Origin: Magnetospirillum sp. | Lineage (GTDB): Bacteria; Pseudomonadota; Alphaproteobacteria; CACIAM-22H2 | DNA length: 64,000 bases | Assembly (NCBI GenBank): GCA_027532905.1 | Contig: JAPZUA010000004.1 | Coordinates: 90,001 to 154,000 of the forward strand | Reading direction: 5' to 3' | The notes under the pieces: generated by a model | Told to the model about the DNA's origin: nothing | The model's input: only the letters and a program-made list of their open reading frames with translations | Database searches by the model: none | Made by a program: the position numbers and the translations under genes | In this document: positions 44,884 to 53,393 of the stretch, piece after piece | Position numbering within the stretch: the stretch's first letter is position 1 | How the letters are laid out: each line of letters starts with the position of its first letter

Positions 44884-45678
44884 TCAGTCGCGGTCGGGAT
44901 AAAGGTGCTTGAAGCCCTCCGAAACGATGCGCACGATTTCGGGATCGTGGTCGCGCCAGTAGCGCTTGTCGGCCATCAGCTTGCGCAAGCCTGCCTCGTC
45001 GGCCGGGCCGCTTGCCCCGGCCGACGCACCGCGCAAATTGGGCTCGCCCGAATTCATGAGCTTGTGGAGTGCCCGCACGCCTTCGGGCGTTGCCGCCAGC
45101 GCGCCGTAGACCGACGACGGCAGGTTCGCCTGGCCCCAGCTCGCAAGCTGCGGCGCAAGCGTCGCCCAAGCCGCTTCGCCGCCGAATTCTTCGGCGAGCT
45201 TGGCCTGCGCCAATTCGGAACGGTAGCCTTCGGCATATTCGCGTACGAGCGGCACCATGCGCTCGACCGCAAGATCGTAGACAAGCTGGGCTTGGGTCGG
45301 CGAGAAGCCGGCCGCGTGCAGGCGCTTGTTGACCTCCGGATCGATCTGCAAAAGATCGTCCTTGAGCGCGATGCGGTAGGCATCCGGCGCTTCGGGCACG
45401 CCGAGCGCTTTGCGCACGGCCTGGTCGAATTCGGGCGCTTGCGGGCCCGGCATCATGCTCGAGAGCTTGCGCTCGAGTTCGCCGTAGGATTTCGACATCA
45501 CGTCGAGGCGCGGCTTCTTTCCCTCGGGATCCCAAAACTTCTCGGGCAGATAACTCGGGCGTTCGTTGTCGGCCGACGCAACGGAGGTCGCAGCTTGCGT
45601 CGTGGCGGCAGCGCCGGGCGGCGGCGTCGCAGTTGCGGTCGCAGCAGCGGTTTCGAGCGTCAGCAGATTCGCAGTCAT
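44884..45678 (-). CDS. Phage capsid scaffolding protein
   Basis: A 264-residue acidic, helix-rich protein starting MTANLLTLETAAATATATPPPG. A disordered Ala/Thr/Pro N-terminus precedes YLPEKFWDPEGKKPRLDVMSKSYGELERKLSS, a landmark of podophage scaffolds, and the C-terminal RYWRDHDPEIVRIVSEGFKHLYPDRD, which likely docks on capsid protein. An AAAGGAA site supports the start. The place between portal and capsid matches T7 gene 9. Confidence 0.88.
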   Translation of the reverse strand: MTANLLTLETAAATATATPPPGAAATTQAATSVASADNERPSYLPEKFWDPEGKKPRLDVMSKSYGELERKLSSMMPGPQAPEFDQAVRKALGVPEAPDAYRIALKDDLLQIDPEVNKRLHAAGFSPTQAQLVYDLAVERMVPLVREYAEGYRSELAQAKLAEEFGGEAAWATLAPQLASWGQANLPSSVYGALAATPEGVRALHKLMNSGEPNLRGASAGASGPADEAGLRKLMADKRYWRDHDPEIVRIVSEGFKHLYPDRD

Positions 45679-45706
45679 GGTTTGTTCCTTTCGCTGGGTT
45701 CGGGTT

Positions 45707-47257
45707 CTATTGCGCAGGGGCCGGTTGGCCCAGCGCTTGGAGAAGCAGACCTTGCGCGTTCTGCAGCAATGCCTGTTCGGGCTGCGGCGGACGCACGAGG
45801 TCAGCGGGCACGGACAATGCGCGCGCCATCCAACGTGCCGCGGCGGCACCGTCGATCACGGCCTGGCCTTCGGGGCCGAGGGCCGCTGCCTGCTGCACCC
45901 ACAGCATGGCGTTGCGCACGTCGTCCTGCGCTTGGACGCGGGCGAGCGGGGATTTGTACTGGAGCTCGACAATTTTGCCGTCGACCAGCACGGGCGGAAT
46001 TTCCCCGCGCCGACGCAGGATCGCCAACGCGCGCGCCACGAGCGGCGTCAGCAATTCTGTCTGCAGACGCCCGTAGGTCGCCCCCAGCACGCGCGACATT
46101 TCAGCCGAACGCTCCATCACCTCGGTCGCCGTCATCTTCGGCGCGTCGATCTGGCCGAGACGGTCGGCGAGCAGCGCATGCCGGATGCGTCCACACAGAT
46201 CTTCGAGCACGAGGTTCGACACGTCGAAGCGGCCGGGCGCTTCGAGCGGCGTCAAGCCGGCCGAGCCGACTGCTTTGGGAATAATCGTGCCGGGCGTGAG
46301 TTTTACGTTCGCGGGATTGAGCACGCCGTCGTCGTCGGCCTGCCAAATGCCCGTGACGGCGATCGAGGCATTTTTGAGAACAAGCTCGACCACTTTGTTC
46401 GCCGTCTTGATGTCGGGCAGCGCTTTCATGATCGGCGAGCGCCCGTAGACTTCGCCGGGTGCTTTGAGCCAGCGGAAGCACAGGAACGGCGACTGCGCGA
46501 AGCGACCCTCGGCCAGCACGATGGGGGCTGCGGCGTCGGGCGAGGCTTCGAGCATCGCCATGTAGCGATAGCCTCCACCTTCCTGAATCGTCGCCTCGAT
46601 CACAGTGTGGCGCCGCTCGGCGGCTTCTTTGCCGCCGGCGGCCAAGCTGTCGGGCAGCTGCGCCTTGGGATAGCGCGCACGCAGACGGTCGAAACGCATT
46701 TCGCTTGCGCGGAACACGATATCGAAGGCGCCGTCGGCGGTTTCGTCGAGGGCGATCTGCGCGATCGGCACGGCCGTAAAGCGAAAGGCCGATTCCGATC
46801 CCAGCGGCGCTTCTTCGAACTGCAGTAGGGCCGTGCCCGCCACGACGAGATCGAGGAAGCATTGGTGGATTTCCATCGAGAAGTTCGAGCGGTCGAAATG
46901 GCCCTGCAGCAAGGCGGCCGCATTTTCGAGCACTTCGCCCACATCGGTGCGCTGCATCTCAGGAACTTGCGTGCCGGGCTGCAGGCCGAACCACCGCGAC
47001 CAGGGCGGAACGAGCTGCGACATTAGCGATGCCGCAAGCTGCTCGGCCGCATCGGCGGCCGTACCGTCGAACAGACGGTCGCCGCGCCGGTCGCCGGCCG
47101 AAAACGGCGTGCGTTGCGGGAGTGCGAAATCGTAGCAATCCTGCCACGTCGCATCCCACGTGCCGCGCTGCTGCTTGGCCCGCCGATAGCGCGCGATTAG
47201 ATCGCTCGCATCGAACGTCGCGGTTGCTGGAGCCTGGGCCGTGTTCTCAGGGGCCAT
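45707..47257 (-). CDS. Phage portal (head-tail connector) protein, T7 gp8-like
   Basis: A 516-residue dodecameric portal candidate starting MAPENTAQAPATATFDASDLIARYRRAKQQRGTWDATWQDCYDFALP. The head-tail connector family marks are clear: DRLFDGTAADAAEQLAASLMSQLVPPWSRWFGL, GTALLQFEE, and the conserved middle APGEVYGRSPIMKALPDIKTANKVVEL and MTATEVMERS blocks. T7 gp8 has 536 residues. A GGGAGAG site precedes the ATG, 3 nt after the preceding small gene. Confidence 0.92.
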   Translation of the reverse strand: MAPENTAQAPATATFDASDLIARYRRAKQQRGTWDATWQDCYDFALPQRTPFSAGDRRGDRLFDGTAADAAEQLAASLMSQLVPPWSRWFGLQPGTQVPEMQRTDVGEVLENAAALLQGHFDRSNFSMEIHQCFLDLVVAGTALLQFEEAPLGSESAFRFTAVPIAQIALDETADGAFDIVFRASEMRFDRLRARYPKAQLPDSLAAGGKEAAERRHTVIEATIQEGGGYRYMAMLEASPDAAAPIVLAEGRFAQSPFLCFRWLKAPGEVYGRSPIMKALPDIKTANKVVELVLKNASIAVTGIWQADDDGVLNPANVKLTPGTIIPKAVGSAGLTPLEAPGRFDVSNLVLEDLCGRIRHALLADRLGQIDAPKMTATEVMERSAEMSRVLGATYGRLQTELLTPLVARALAILRRRGEIPPVLVDGKIVELQYKSPLARVQAQDDVRNAMLWVQQAAALGPEGQAVIDGAAAARWMARALSVPADLVRPPQPEQALLQNAQGLLLQALGQPAPAQ

Positions 47258-47260
47258 GGC

Positions 47261-47476
47261 TCACTCTCCCAATTTGGTGCCGAGACTGTCGGCGCTTGCA
47301 GCTGCCGTCAGAACGCCAGGCGCGCCGGCAACTGAGAGCCCGGCCCGACCGCGACGGCGGCGGATCAGAGCCTTGATGCGCGCCTCGCGCGCTTCCTTTT
47401 CGGTGTCGACCGGCTCCGGCAACGGTTGTTGCGGCGGCGGCGGCGGTGCCGACGGCGTCGAGAAAAAACCACCCAT
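47261..47476 (-). CDS. Small proline-rich phage protein upstream of portal
   Basis: A 71-residue protein starting MGGFFSTPSAPPPPPQQPLPEP after a strong AAAGGAGG site. A proline-rich N-terminus is followed by a basic helix (EAREARIKALIRRRRGRAG). Small proteins in this place occur in many T7-like phages (compare gp6.7/gp7.3), where they join the virion; the role here is unproven. The region between it and the next gene (47477-47583) holds no gene. Confidence 0.7.
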   Translation of the reverse strand: MGGFFSTPSAPPPPPQQPLPEPVDTEKEAREARIKALIRRRRGRAGLSVAGAPGVLTAAASADSLGTKLGE

Positions 47477-47583
47477 CGAACGTCCTCCTTTCAGGACCTT
47501 AGAAATCAGCCTCCGCAGCGCCTGCACCGGCCCCTTCGGCAGGTTTTGGCCCCAAAGAGTTCGCTCGAAGAAGCGACTTGGAG

Positions 47584-48042
47584 TTAATATTCTGTATTAG
47601 GTGAATTGTCAAATACAAATTTTTGATCCTGAACAAGATGCCGGTAAAGCTGCCAAGGTGTCACGATCGACCAGGCGTGGATCCCGAGAATCCGCTTGAC
47701 CGCTTCGACGCAAGTGAACGGCAGGATTGGCGCCATACGCGCTGGCGGCGTTTGCACCCGAACTTCGATGGCGTGCAGATAGGCTGCGCCCAAGCGCTCG
47801 ACGATTTCCAGGGATGATCTATTAAATATCTGTTTTATATAAGTTTTATTCGACATTGCGTCGCAAATAACCCAACCTTGCTCGACCTCGACGAGGACGG
47901 CGCAATGGCGAAATCCACGCTTCAAAAACCGCAGCCAGCGAATTTCGGTGGCGTCGCGGAACACCACGATGGCCCGGCCGAGGCCGGATTCCAGCGATCG
48001 CTCGGCGCCGAGACCACTCAAATCGTTGTTCGTATTATTCAT
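47584..48042 (-). CDS. AT-rich small protein, possible permuted papain-fold (NlpC/P60-like) hydrolase
   Basis: A 152-residue protein from the ATG at 48042 (MNNTNNDLSGLGAERS); a TTG five codons upstream is also possible. His46 (KRGFRHCAVLVEVEQGWVICDAMS) followed by a later Cys111 (FTCVEAVKRILGIHAWSIVTPWQLYRHL) recalls permuted NlpC/P60 proteins such as YiiX, where His precedes Cys and a TPxxL motif closes the domain. If right it could be a cell-wall hydrolase for lysis. Composition is visibly more AT-rich than its neighbours. It is the first leftward gene after the promoter at 48072-48100. Confidence 0.55.
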   Translation of the reverse strand: MNNTNNDLSGLGAERSLESGLGRAIVVFRDATEIRWLRFLKRGFRHCAVLVEVEQGWVICDAMSNKTYIKQIFNRSSLEIVERLGAAYLHAIEVRVQTPPARMAPILPFTCVEAVKRILGIHAWSIVTPWQLYRHLVQDQKFVFDNSPNTEY

Positions 48043-48071
48043 ATTTAAAGCACCCAAAAAGAGAAGAACAA

Positions 48072-48100
48072 ATACTAAACTGTTTTTTAGTAGCTTTCAA
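48072..48100 (-). promoter_or_regulatory. Leftward phage-cassette promoter with overlapping inverted-repeat operator
   Basis: On the minus strand TTGAAA (48095-48100), 17 nt, TAGTAT (48072-48077). A perfect 7-bp inverted repeat, TACTAAA and TTTAGTA with a 6-nt spacer (48073-48092), covers the -10 and part of the spacer, just where a repressor would block polymerase. The surrounding 148-nt gap (48043-48190) is strongly AT-rich and separates the divergent S24 repressor from the cassette. Confidence 0.6.
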
Positions 48101-48190
48101 GATGTGAAAAAGATGTTAATTTACCTGACATAAAAAAAATTTGAAAAGGTACCTAATGCAAAGCGCTGCGTTTTGAGCAAAAATTCTCAC

Positions 48191-48829
48191 ATGATTCTCC
48201 GACATGCAGATGTTTGGCAGGCCATCGATCAGCTTGCGAGCGATCACGGCTTCTCCCCCTCGGGTCTCGCGCGCCGCGCCGGGCTCGATCCAACAACCTT
48301 CAACAAGTCGAAGCGCATTTCGCGCGACGGCCGTCCGCGCTGGCCCTCGACAGAGAGCATTGCCAAGATTCTCGAGGCAACTGGCGCCACGATGTCAGAA
48401 TTCGTCGCCTATATCGGCACGGTGCCGAGCGTGGCAGGTGCAATGCGCCGCGTGCCGGTGATCGGCTATGCGCAGGCCGGCGAAAAAGGCTTCTTCGACG
48501 ACGCCGGATTCCCGACAGGTTCGGGCTGGGACGAATTGCTGTTTCCCGAGCTTGCCGACACGCACGCCTATGCGTTGATGGTGGCCGGCGACAGCATGGA
48601 GCCCGTCTATCGCGACGGCGACACGATCGTGATTTCGCCGCAAGCCTCGTTGCGCCGCGGCGACCGCGTGGTCGTCAAAACGACGGCCGGCGAAATAATG
48701 GCCAAGCAGCTGATCCGCAAAGGTCAGCGCAAGCTCGAACTGACCTCGCTCAACGCCGCACACGGCGAACGCGTGCTCGACGTAACCGAAGTCGTGTTCT
48801 GCCACCGCATTTTATGGGTGAGCCAGTAG
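48191..48829 (+). CDS. S24-family HTH repressor (CI/LexA-like)
   Basis: A 212-residue repressor. An N-terminal HTH (residues about 5-75: GFSPSGLARRAGLDPTTFNKSKR ... WPSTESIAKILEATGATMSEF) is joined to an S24 autoprotease domain with nucleophile Ser135 (VAGDSMEPVYRDGD), general base Lys163 (VVVKTTAGEI) and a candidate Ala-Gly cleavage site at 96-97 (GYAQAGEKGFF). Such repressors are inactivated by RecA-stimulated self-cleavage during DNA damage. The ATG at 48191 is used; a TTG at 48173 is possible. It faces the phage cassette across an AT-rich promoter region, so it probably controls it, although similar regulators also occur as host genes. Confidence 0.9.
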   Translation: MILRHADVWQAIDQLASDHGFSPSGLARRAGLDPTTFNKSKRISRDGRPRWPSTESIAKILEATGATMSEFVAYIGTVPSVAGAMRRVPVIGYAQAGEKGFFDDAGFPTGSGWDELLFPELADTHAYALMVAGDSMEPVYRDGDTIVISPQASLRRGDRVVVKTTAGEIMAKQLIRKGQRKLELTSLNAAHGERVLDVTEVVFCHRILWVSQ

Positions 48830-48856
48830 GCTCGCGGCCAATCGACTCTTGAAGGG

Positions 48857-50458
48857 TCAGCCCTTCGCAAGCTCGCCCGCAAGGGCGCGCTTGATGAGGG
48901 CGATCGTTTCGTCGATGCCGTAAAGTGCCACAAATGAGCCCAAGCGCGGGCCTTGGGCCGCGCCGAACAGGATCTCGTAGCAGGCCTGGAACCAAGCCTT
49001 GAGATCGGCAAACGCATGGCGCTTGCCGACGGCGAACACTTCGTCCTGGATGGCCGATGCGTTCGCATCGCGCGGCAGCTTGTTGATCGTCTCGCAAAGA
49101 TCCTGCAAGGCCGCGCGCTCCATGTCGGACGCAAGCCGGTACTTGCGCGTCGGCAGCACATAGTCGCGGAAATACGCGATCGCGTGGCCGACCAAGCGGT
49201 CGAGCATCGGATTGGCCTGCGGGTTGGCCTTGGGCGCGTAGCGCGAGATGAAGCCCCACAGCACGTCCTTGTCCTGCGAGTTCGCCACGCCGGCGAGATT
49301 GAGCAGGATATTGAACGGCAGACCGTTGGGCTCGGCCGGCGGCGGCTTGCCGCCGTGGATATGGAAGGCCGGATTGTCGAGCGCTTGCTGCGTCGTCTGC
49401 GTGGGCAGACGTTCGACGAAGGTCAGGTAGTCGTCGACATGGCGCGGGATCACGTCGAAATGCAGGCGCTTGGCGGCCTTGGGCTGCTGGTACATGAACA
49501 GCGACAGGCTTTCGGGCGGCCCGTAGGTGAGCCACTCTTCGATCGTGAGGCCGTTGCCGCGCGACTTCGAAATCTTCTCGCCGTTTTCGTCGAGGAACAG
49601 CTCGTAGGTGAAGCCTTCGGGCGGCTTGCCGCCGATGGCGCGCGCGACCTTGGACGAGAACTTCACCGAATCGATCAGGTCCTTGCCCGACATTTCGTAG
49701 TCGACGCCAAGGGCCGTCCAGCGCATGGCCCAGTCGATCTTCCATTGCAGCTTGCACGCCCCGCCGGTGACCGGCGTTTCGACGAGGCTGCCACCTTCGT
49801 CGCGATAGACGATGGTGCCGGCCTCGGCGTTGGTCTCGAGCGTGGGCACTTGCAGCACGCGGCCCGTGCGCTTGCAGACCGGCATGAAGGGCGAATAGGT
49901 CTGGCGACGCTCCTCGCGCAAGCTCGGCAGCATGATCGCCATGATGGCCGCATAGTTGCGCAACACCGCACGCAGCGTGTCGTCGAAAGCGCCCGCCCGG
50001 TACATCTCGGTCGAAGACTTGAATTCGTATTCGAAGCCGAAGCGGTCGAGGAACGAGCGCAGCATCGCGTTGTTGTGGGCGCCAAAACTGTCGAACTTGC
50101 CGAACGGATCGGGCACCGACGTCAAAGGCTTGCCGATATGTTCGGCCAGCATCGCGGCATTCGGCACGTTGTCGGGCACCTTGCGCAAGCCGTCCATGTC
50201 GTCGCTGAACGCGAACAGCTTGGTCGGCACGTCCGACAGCATTTCGAAGGCGCAGCGCACCATCGTCGTGCGCGCAACCTCGCCGAACGTGCCGATATGT
50301 GGCAGGCCCGACGGGCCGTAGCCGGTCTCGAACAGCACATAACCCTTCGGCGCCGGTTTGTCGCCAAGCCGCGCCAAAATCTTCTTGGCCTCTTCGAACG
50401 GCCAAGCGCGGCCCTTGAAAGCGTCGTCGCGGGACGGGCGGACAAAAACATCGGTCAT
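48857..50458 (-). CDS. lysS: Lysyl-tRNA synthetase, class I
   Basis: Charges tRNA-Lys; the class I type is found in archaea, spirochaetes and most alphaproteobacteria. The 533-residue protein starts [24 protein letters not shown]. The HIGH-type motif is PHIGTFGE, the KMSKS-type motif is [10 protein letters not shown]. It ends with a helical anticodon-binding region. The ATG at 50458 is chosen over the GTG at 50482 because the conserved N-terminus begins there. It is convergent with the S24 repressor and divergent from the DinG-like helicase. Confidence 0.96.
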   Translation of the reverse strand: MTDVFVRPSRDDAFKGRAWPFEEAKKILARLGDKPAPKGYVLFETGYGPSGLPHIGTFGEVARTTMVRCAFEMLSDVPTKLFAFSDDMDGLRKVPDNVPNAAMLAEHIGKPLTSVPDPFGKFDSFGAHNNAMLRSFLDRFGFEYEFKSSTEMYRAGAFDDTLRAVLRNYAAIMAIMLPSLREERRQTYSPFMPVCKRTGRVLQVPTLETNAEAGTIVYRDEGGSLVETPVTGGACKLQWKIDWAMRWTALGVDYEMSGKDLIDSVKFSSKVARAIGGKPPEGFTYELFLDENGEKISKSRGNGLTIEEWLTYGPPESLSLFMYQQPKAAKRLHFDVIPRHVDDYLTFVERLPTQTTQQALDNPAFHIHGGKPPPAEPNGLPFNILLNLAGVANSQDKDVLWGFISRYAPKANPQANPMLDRLVGHAIAYFRDYVLPTRKYRLASDMERAALQDLCETINKLPRDANASAIQDEVFAVGKRHAFADLKAWFQACYEILFGAAQGPRLGSFVALYGIDETIALIKRALAGELAKG

Positions 50459-50558
50459 GGGCGGCACACAAACCTGTCGCAAATGCGCAAATAGGGAGCG
50501 CGAAACTAAGGTGCCGGGGCCGGTCGCGTCAACGTCCCCTACGGCCTATATTGAGGCG

Positions 50559-53393
50559 ATGCGCGATTCGCCCCCTCTCCCGCCAGCCGCCAGCCCAAGC
50601 GTTGTCCCGTTTCGCGGCGGCAATCCGCGCAGCAGCATCGTCGCCGTCCCGGCCGCAAGTGCGCTTGCCGCAGGTGTCGCGCACGCCGCGTTGCTTTCGC
50701 CCGAGGGCGAGATCGTCGAACTGCGTCTTGCCGATGCCGCAAGCCACGCTTTGGCCGAAGCAACCATCGTCGTGCACGGGCCGGCAACCGCGCGTCGCCT
50801 CGGTCTCGACCGGCTGGCCTGCTACGACGCGCTCGAGCTCTTTGCCTTCGTGCGCCCGGCGACATTCTGCTTGCCGACGATCCGCGGCCTTGCCCATGCG
50901 CTGGGGCTCGCTGTTCCGCACGGGCTCGCCGCCGAAGCCACAAGCCTGCACGAAATCGTCGGCCGCCTGCTTGGCGAACTTGCCGAGCCTTTGGTCGCGC
51001 GCAATGCCGACACGGTCAACGCCGCACGCGCCATGGCGCGTGGCGGTTGGCGCTGGGGGAGTGCAGTGCTGGCCGCCCTCGGCGACAGCCCCAACGCGTT
51101 CGAATCCGACCGCTCGGTGCAGGGGCTCGAAGCGTGGCGGCGCATCGAAGAATGGAGCGAGCAAGCGCCCGAGCCGCCGCCGGGATCGCTGCCCGTCGAT
51201 CCCAACGATGCGCGCAGGCGCTTGGCCGAAATGCTCGGCACCGACAGCGAGGCGCGCCCCGAACAGGCCGACTATGCCTCGGCAGCATCGGCCGCGTTTG
51301 CGCCGCGCGACGCCGCCGACAATCCGCGCCTCGTGGTGGCCGAAGCCGGCACGGGTGTCGGCAAAACGCTCGGCTATCTTGCACCCGCCACTTTGTGGGC
51401 CGAAAAAAACGGCGGTGCAGTCTGGATTTCGACCTACACAAAAAATCTGCAGCACCAGATCGACCGCGAACTCGACCGGCTGCACGACGAGCCGATCGAA
51501 AAAGCGCGCAAAGTCGTGATCCGCAAGGGCCGCGAAAACTATCTGTGCCTGCTCAATCTCGAAGAAGCGGTGCGCGCCGTTTCCACGCGCCCGCAAGATG
51601 CAGTCGCCCTTGGCCTCATGGCGCGCTGGGCGGCCGTCAGCCGCGACGGCGACATGGTCGGCGGCGATTTTCCGGGCTGGCTGCCCGATCTCGTCGGCAA
51701 AGCGCGCACGCGCGGCCTTGCCGACAGGCGCGGCGAGTGCATCTACGCCGCATGCCCGCACTATATGCGCTGCCCGATTGAAAAATCGGTGCGGCGCGCA
51801 CGCCGCGCGCAGATCGTGATCGCCAACCATGCGCTTGTGATGATGCAAGCAGCACTGGGCGCGGCGACGGTCGATCTTGCGGCAGGCTCCGCGCAATCGA
51901 ACGTGCCCACGCGCTACGTTTTCGACGAAGGCCATCACGTGTTCGACGCCGCCGATTCGGCGTTCGGTGGGGCTCTCACCGGCCAGGAAACGGCCGAGCT
52001 GCGGCGCTGGATCGTCGGGGCCGAAGGCGGGCGAAGCCGCTCGCGCGGCCTCAAAGCGCGCGCGGGCGAACTCGTCGCCGACATCGACGGCGGCGAAGCT
52101 TTGCTCGACCGCGCGATGGCGGCCGCCCGTGCCTTGCCGGGCGAAGGCTGGCTGCAGCGCATCGCCTCCGGCCAAACGCAAGGCCCCAGCGAAACGTTCT
52201 TGGCCGCCGTGCGCCGCCAGGTGCTGGCGCGTGCCGCCGACCAGCCCGATGGCTATTCGATCGAAGCCGACGTGCAGCCCGCCCTCGAGGATGTCATCGA
52301 GACCGCCGACCGGCTCGAAGCGGCACTTGCGCGCATTGCCGAGCCGATGCTCGAGCTTGCCAAGCGGCTCGTGGCACGCCTCGACGACGAGGCCGAAGAA
52401 CTCGACACCGCCACGCGTTCGCGCATCGAGGCCGTGGCGCGCGGCATCGCGCGGCGTGCGACCAACGAGCTTGCGGGCTGGCGCGCAATGCTCAAAGCGC
52501 TTGCCGCCGAACGCCCGCCCGAATTCGTCGATTGGCTTGCCCTCGAGCGCAACGACGGGCGCGAGGCCGATGTGGGTTTGCATCGGCGCTGGATCGATCC
52601 GACCGTGCCGTTTGCCGCTGCCGTGTTGCGCCCCGCGCACGGCGCCCTCGTAACGTCCGCCACGCTCACGGATTCGACCGGCGACGTCGAAACGGACTGG
52701 CAGGCAGCCGCCGCACGCACGGGGGCGGCGCACATGCCGGACTGGACGCGCGCACAAGTCGCCTCGCCGTTCGACTATCCCAAACAGACGCGCGTCTTCG
52801 TCGTGACCGATATCGACCGCGATTCGCCCGACCGCATTGCGGCCGCCTATCGCGCGTTTTTCCTCGCAGCCAAAGGCGGCGGGCTTGGGCTCTTCACGGC
52901 GATCGGGCGCTTGCGCGCCGTGCATGCGCGCATCGGCGCCTCACTCGAGCGGGCGGGCTATCCGCTCTATGCGCAGCATGTCGACCGGCTCGACGTTTCG
53001 ACGCTGATCGACATTTTCCGCGCCGAAGAAGATTCGTGCCTGCTCGGCACGGACGCCGTGCGCGACGGCGTGGACGTGCCGGGCCGCTCGTTGCGCTTGA
53101 TCGTATTCGACCGCGTGCCGTGGCCGCGGCCCGACATTCTGCACAAGGCGCGCCGCGCGCATTTCGGCAAAGGCGCTTACGACGACCGGCTCGTGCGCCT
53201 GCGCCTTAAGCAAGCCTTCGGGCGTTTGGTGCGGCGCGCGGACGATACGGGCGTATTCGTGCTGCTCGATTCGCGCTTTCCCTCGCGCCTCGCCAAAGCC
53301 TTCCCGGAAGGAGTTGCGATCGAGCGCGTGGGCTTGGCCGAGGCCATCGCCAAGACGGCCGCGTTCCTCAGCCCGGAATTGCCGCGGGCTTGA
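50559..53393 (+). CDS. DinG-like ATP-dependent DNA helicase with iron-sulfur cluster
   Basis: XPD/DinG-type superfamily 2 helicase, 944 residues. The first ~230 residues are an alphaproteobacterial extension without recognisable catalytic motifs. The helicase shows Walker A EAGTGVGKTLGYLAPA (about 262), the Fe-S cysteines in NYLCLLNLE (about 329) and ECIYAACPHYMRC (about 394-406), the DEAH-variant FDEGHHVFDAADSAFGG (about 455) and the C-terminal motif LLGTDAVRDGVDVPGRSLRLIVFDRVPWPRP. DinG resolves D-loops, R-loops and collisions of replication with transcription. Its 3' end overlaps the convergent AEC transporter by 26 nt. Confidence 0.92.
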   Translation: MRDSPPLPPAASPSVVPFRGGNPRSSIVAVPAASALAAGVAHAALLSPEGEIVELRLADAASHALAEATIVVHGPATARRLGLDRLACYDALELFAFVRPATFCLPTIRGLAHALGLAVPHGLAAEATSLHEIVGRLLGELAEPLVARNADTVNAARAMARGGWRWGSAVLAALGDSPNAFESDRSVQGLEAWRRIEEWSEQAPEPPPGSLPVDPNDARRRLAEMLGTDSEARPEQADYASAASAAFAPRDAADNPRLVVAEAGTGVGKTLGYLAPATLWAEKNGGAVWISTYTKNLQHQIDRELDRLHDEPIEKARKVVIRKGRENYLCLLNLEEAVRAVSTRPQDAVALGLMARWAAVSRDGDMVGGDFPGWLPDLVGKARTRGLADRRGECIYAACPHYMRCPIEKSVRRARRAQIVIANHALVMMQAALGAATVDLAAGSAQSNVPTRYVFDEGHHVFDAADSAFGGALTGQETAELRRWIVGAEGGRSRSRGLKARAGELVADIDGGEALLDRAMAAARALPGEGWLQRIASGQTQGPSETFLAAVRRQVLARAADQPDGYSIEADVQPALEDVIETADRLEAALARIAEPMLELAKRLVARLDDEAEELDTATRSRIEAVARGIARRATNELAGWRAMLKALAAERPPEFVDWLALERNDGREADVGLHRRWIDPTVPFAAAVLRPAHGALVTSATLTDSTGDVETDWQAAAARTGAAHMPDWTRAQVASPFDYPKQTRVFVVTDIDRDSPDRIAAAYRAFFLAAKGGGLGLFTAIGRLRAVHARIGASLERAGYPLYAQHVDRLDVSTLIDIFRAEEDSCLLGTDAVRDGVDVPGRSLRLIVFDRVPWPRPDILHKARRAHFGKGAYDDRLVRLRLKQAFGRLVRRADDTGVFVLLDSRFPSRLAKAFPEGVAIERVGLAEAIAKTAAFLSPELPRA

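Larger units (their letters stand above)
36017..48042 (-). mobile_element. Podovirus (T7-like) structural gene cassette, possibly domesticated
   Basis: Fourteen leftward genes covering particle assembly, packaging and lysis: an AT-rich papain-fold candidate, a 71-residue protein, portal, scaffold, capsid, an 89-residue protein, tail tubular A, tail tubular B, gp14-like, tail fibre, TerL, spanin-like and holin. Order follows phage T7 from gene 7.3/8 to 19. There is no integrase, excisionase, RNA polymerase, DNA polymerase, primase or recognisable TerS. All frames look intact and composition matches the host except at the right end. No att-like direct repeats were found by eye. An S24 repressor gene stands divergently at the head. 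Confidence 0.85.

Noticed and set aside
44362-46284. A 640-codon plus-strand frame across the capsid-scaffold-portal genes
   Set aside because: It overlaps three well-supported phage genes on the other strand and shows no domain or ribosome site.
47856-47866. TTGCGTCGCAA palindrome as a second operator
   Set aside because: It lies inside the AT-rich coding gene, is short, and is unrelated to the TACTAAA repeat at the promoter.
36017-48042. Assignment of the cassette as an RcGTA-type gene transfer agent
   Set aside because: Portal, tail tubular and fibre genes are T7-like, and no siphovirus tail tape-measure or RcGTA-type tail genes are present.
36008-48190. Attachment-site direct repeats flanking the phage cassette
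   Set aside because: Comparing both ends by eye gave no convincing direct repeat, and no tRNA gene or integrase is near; a computed search would be needed.
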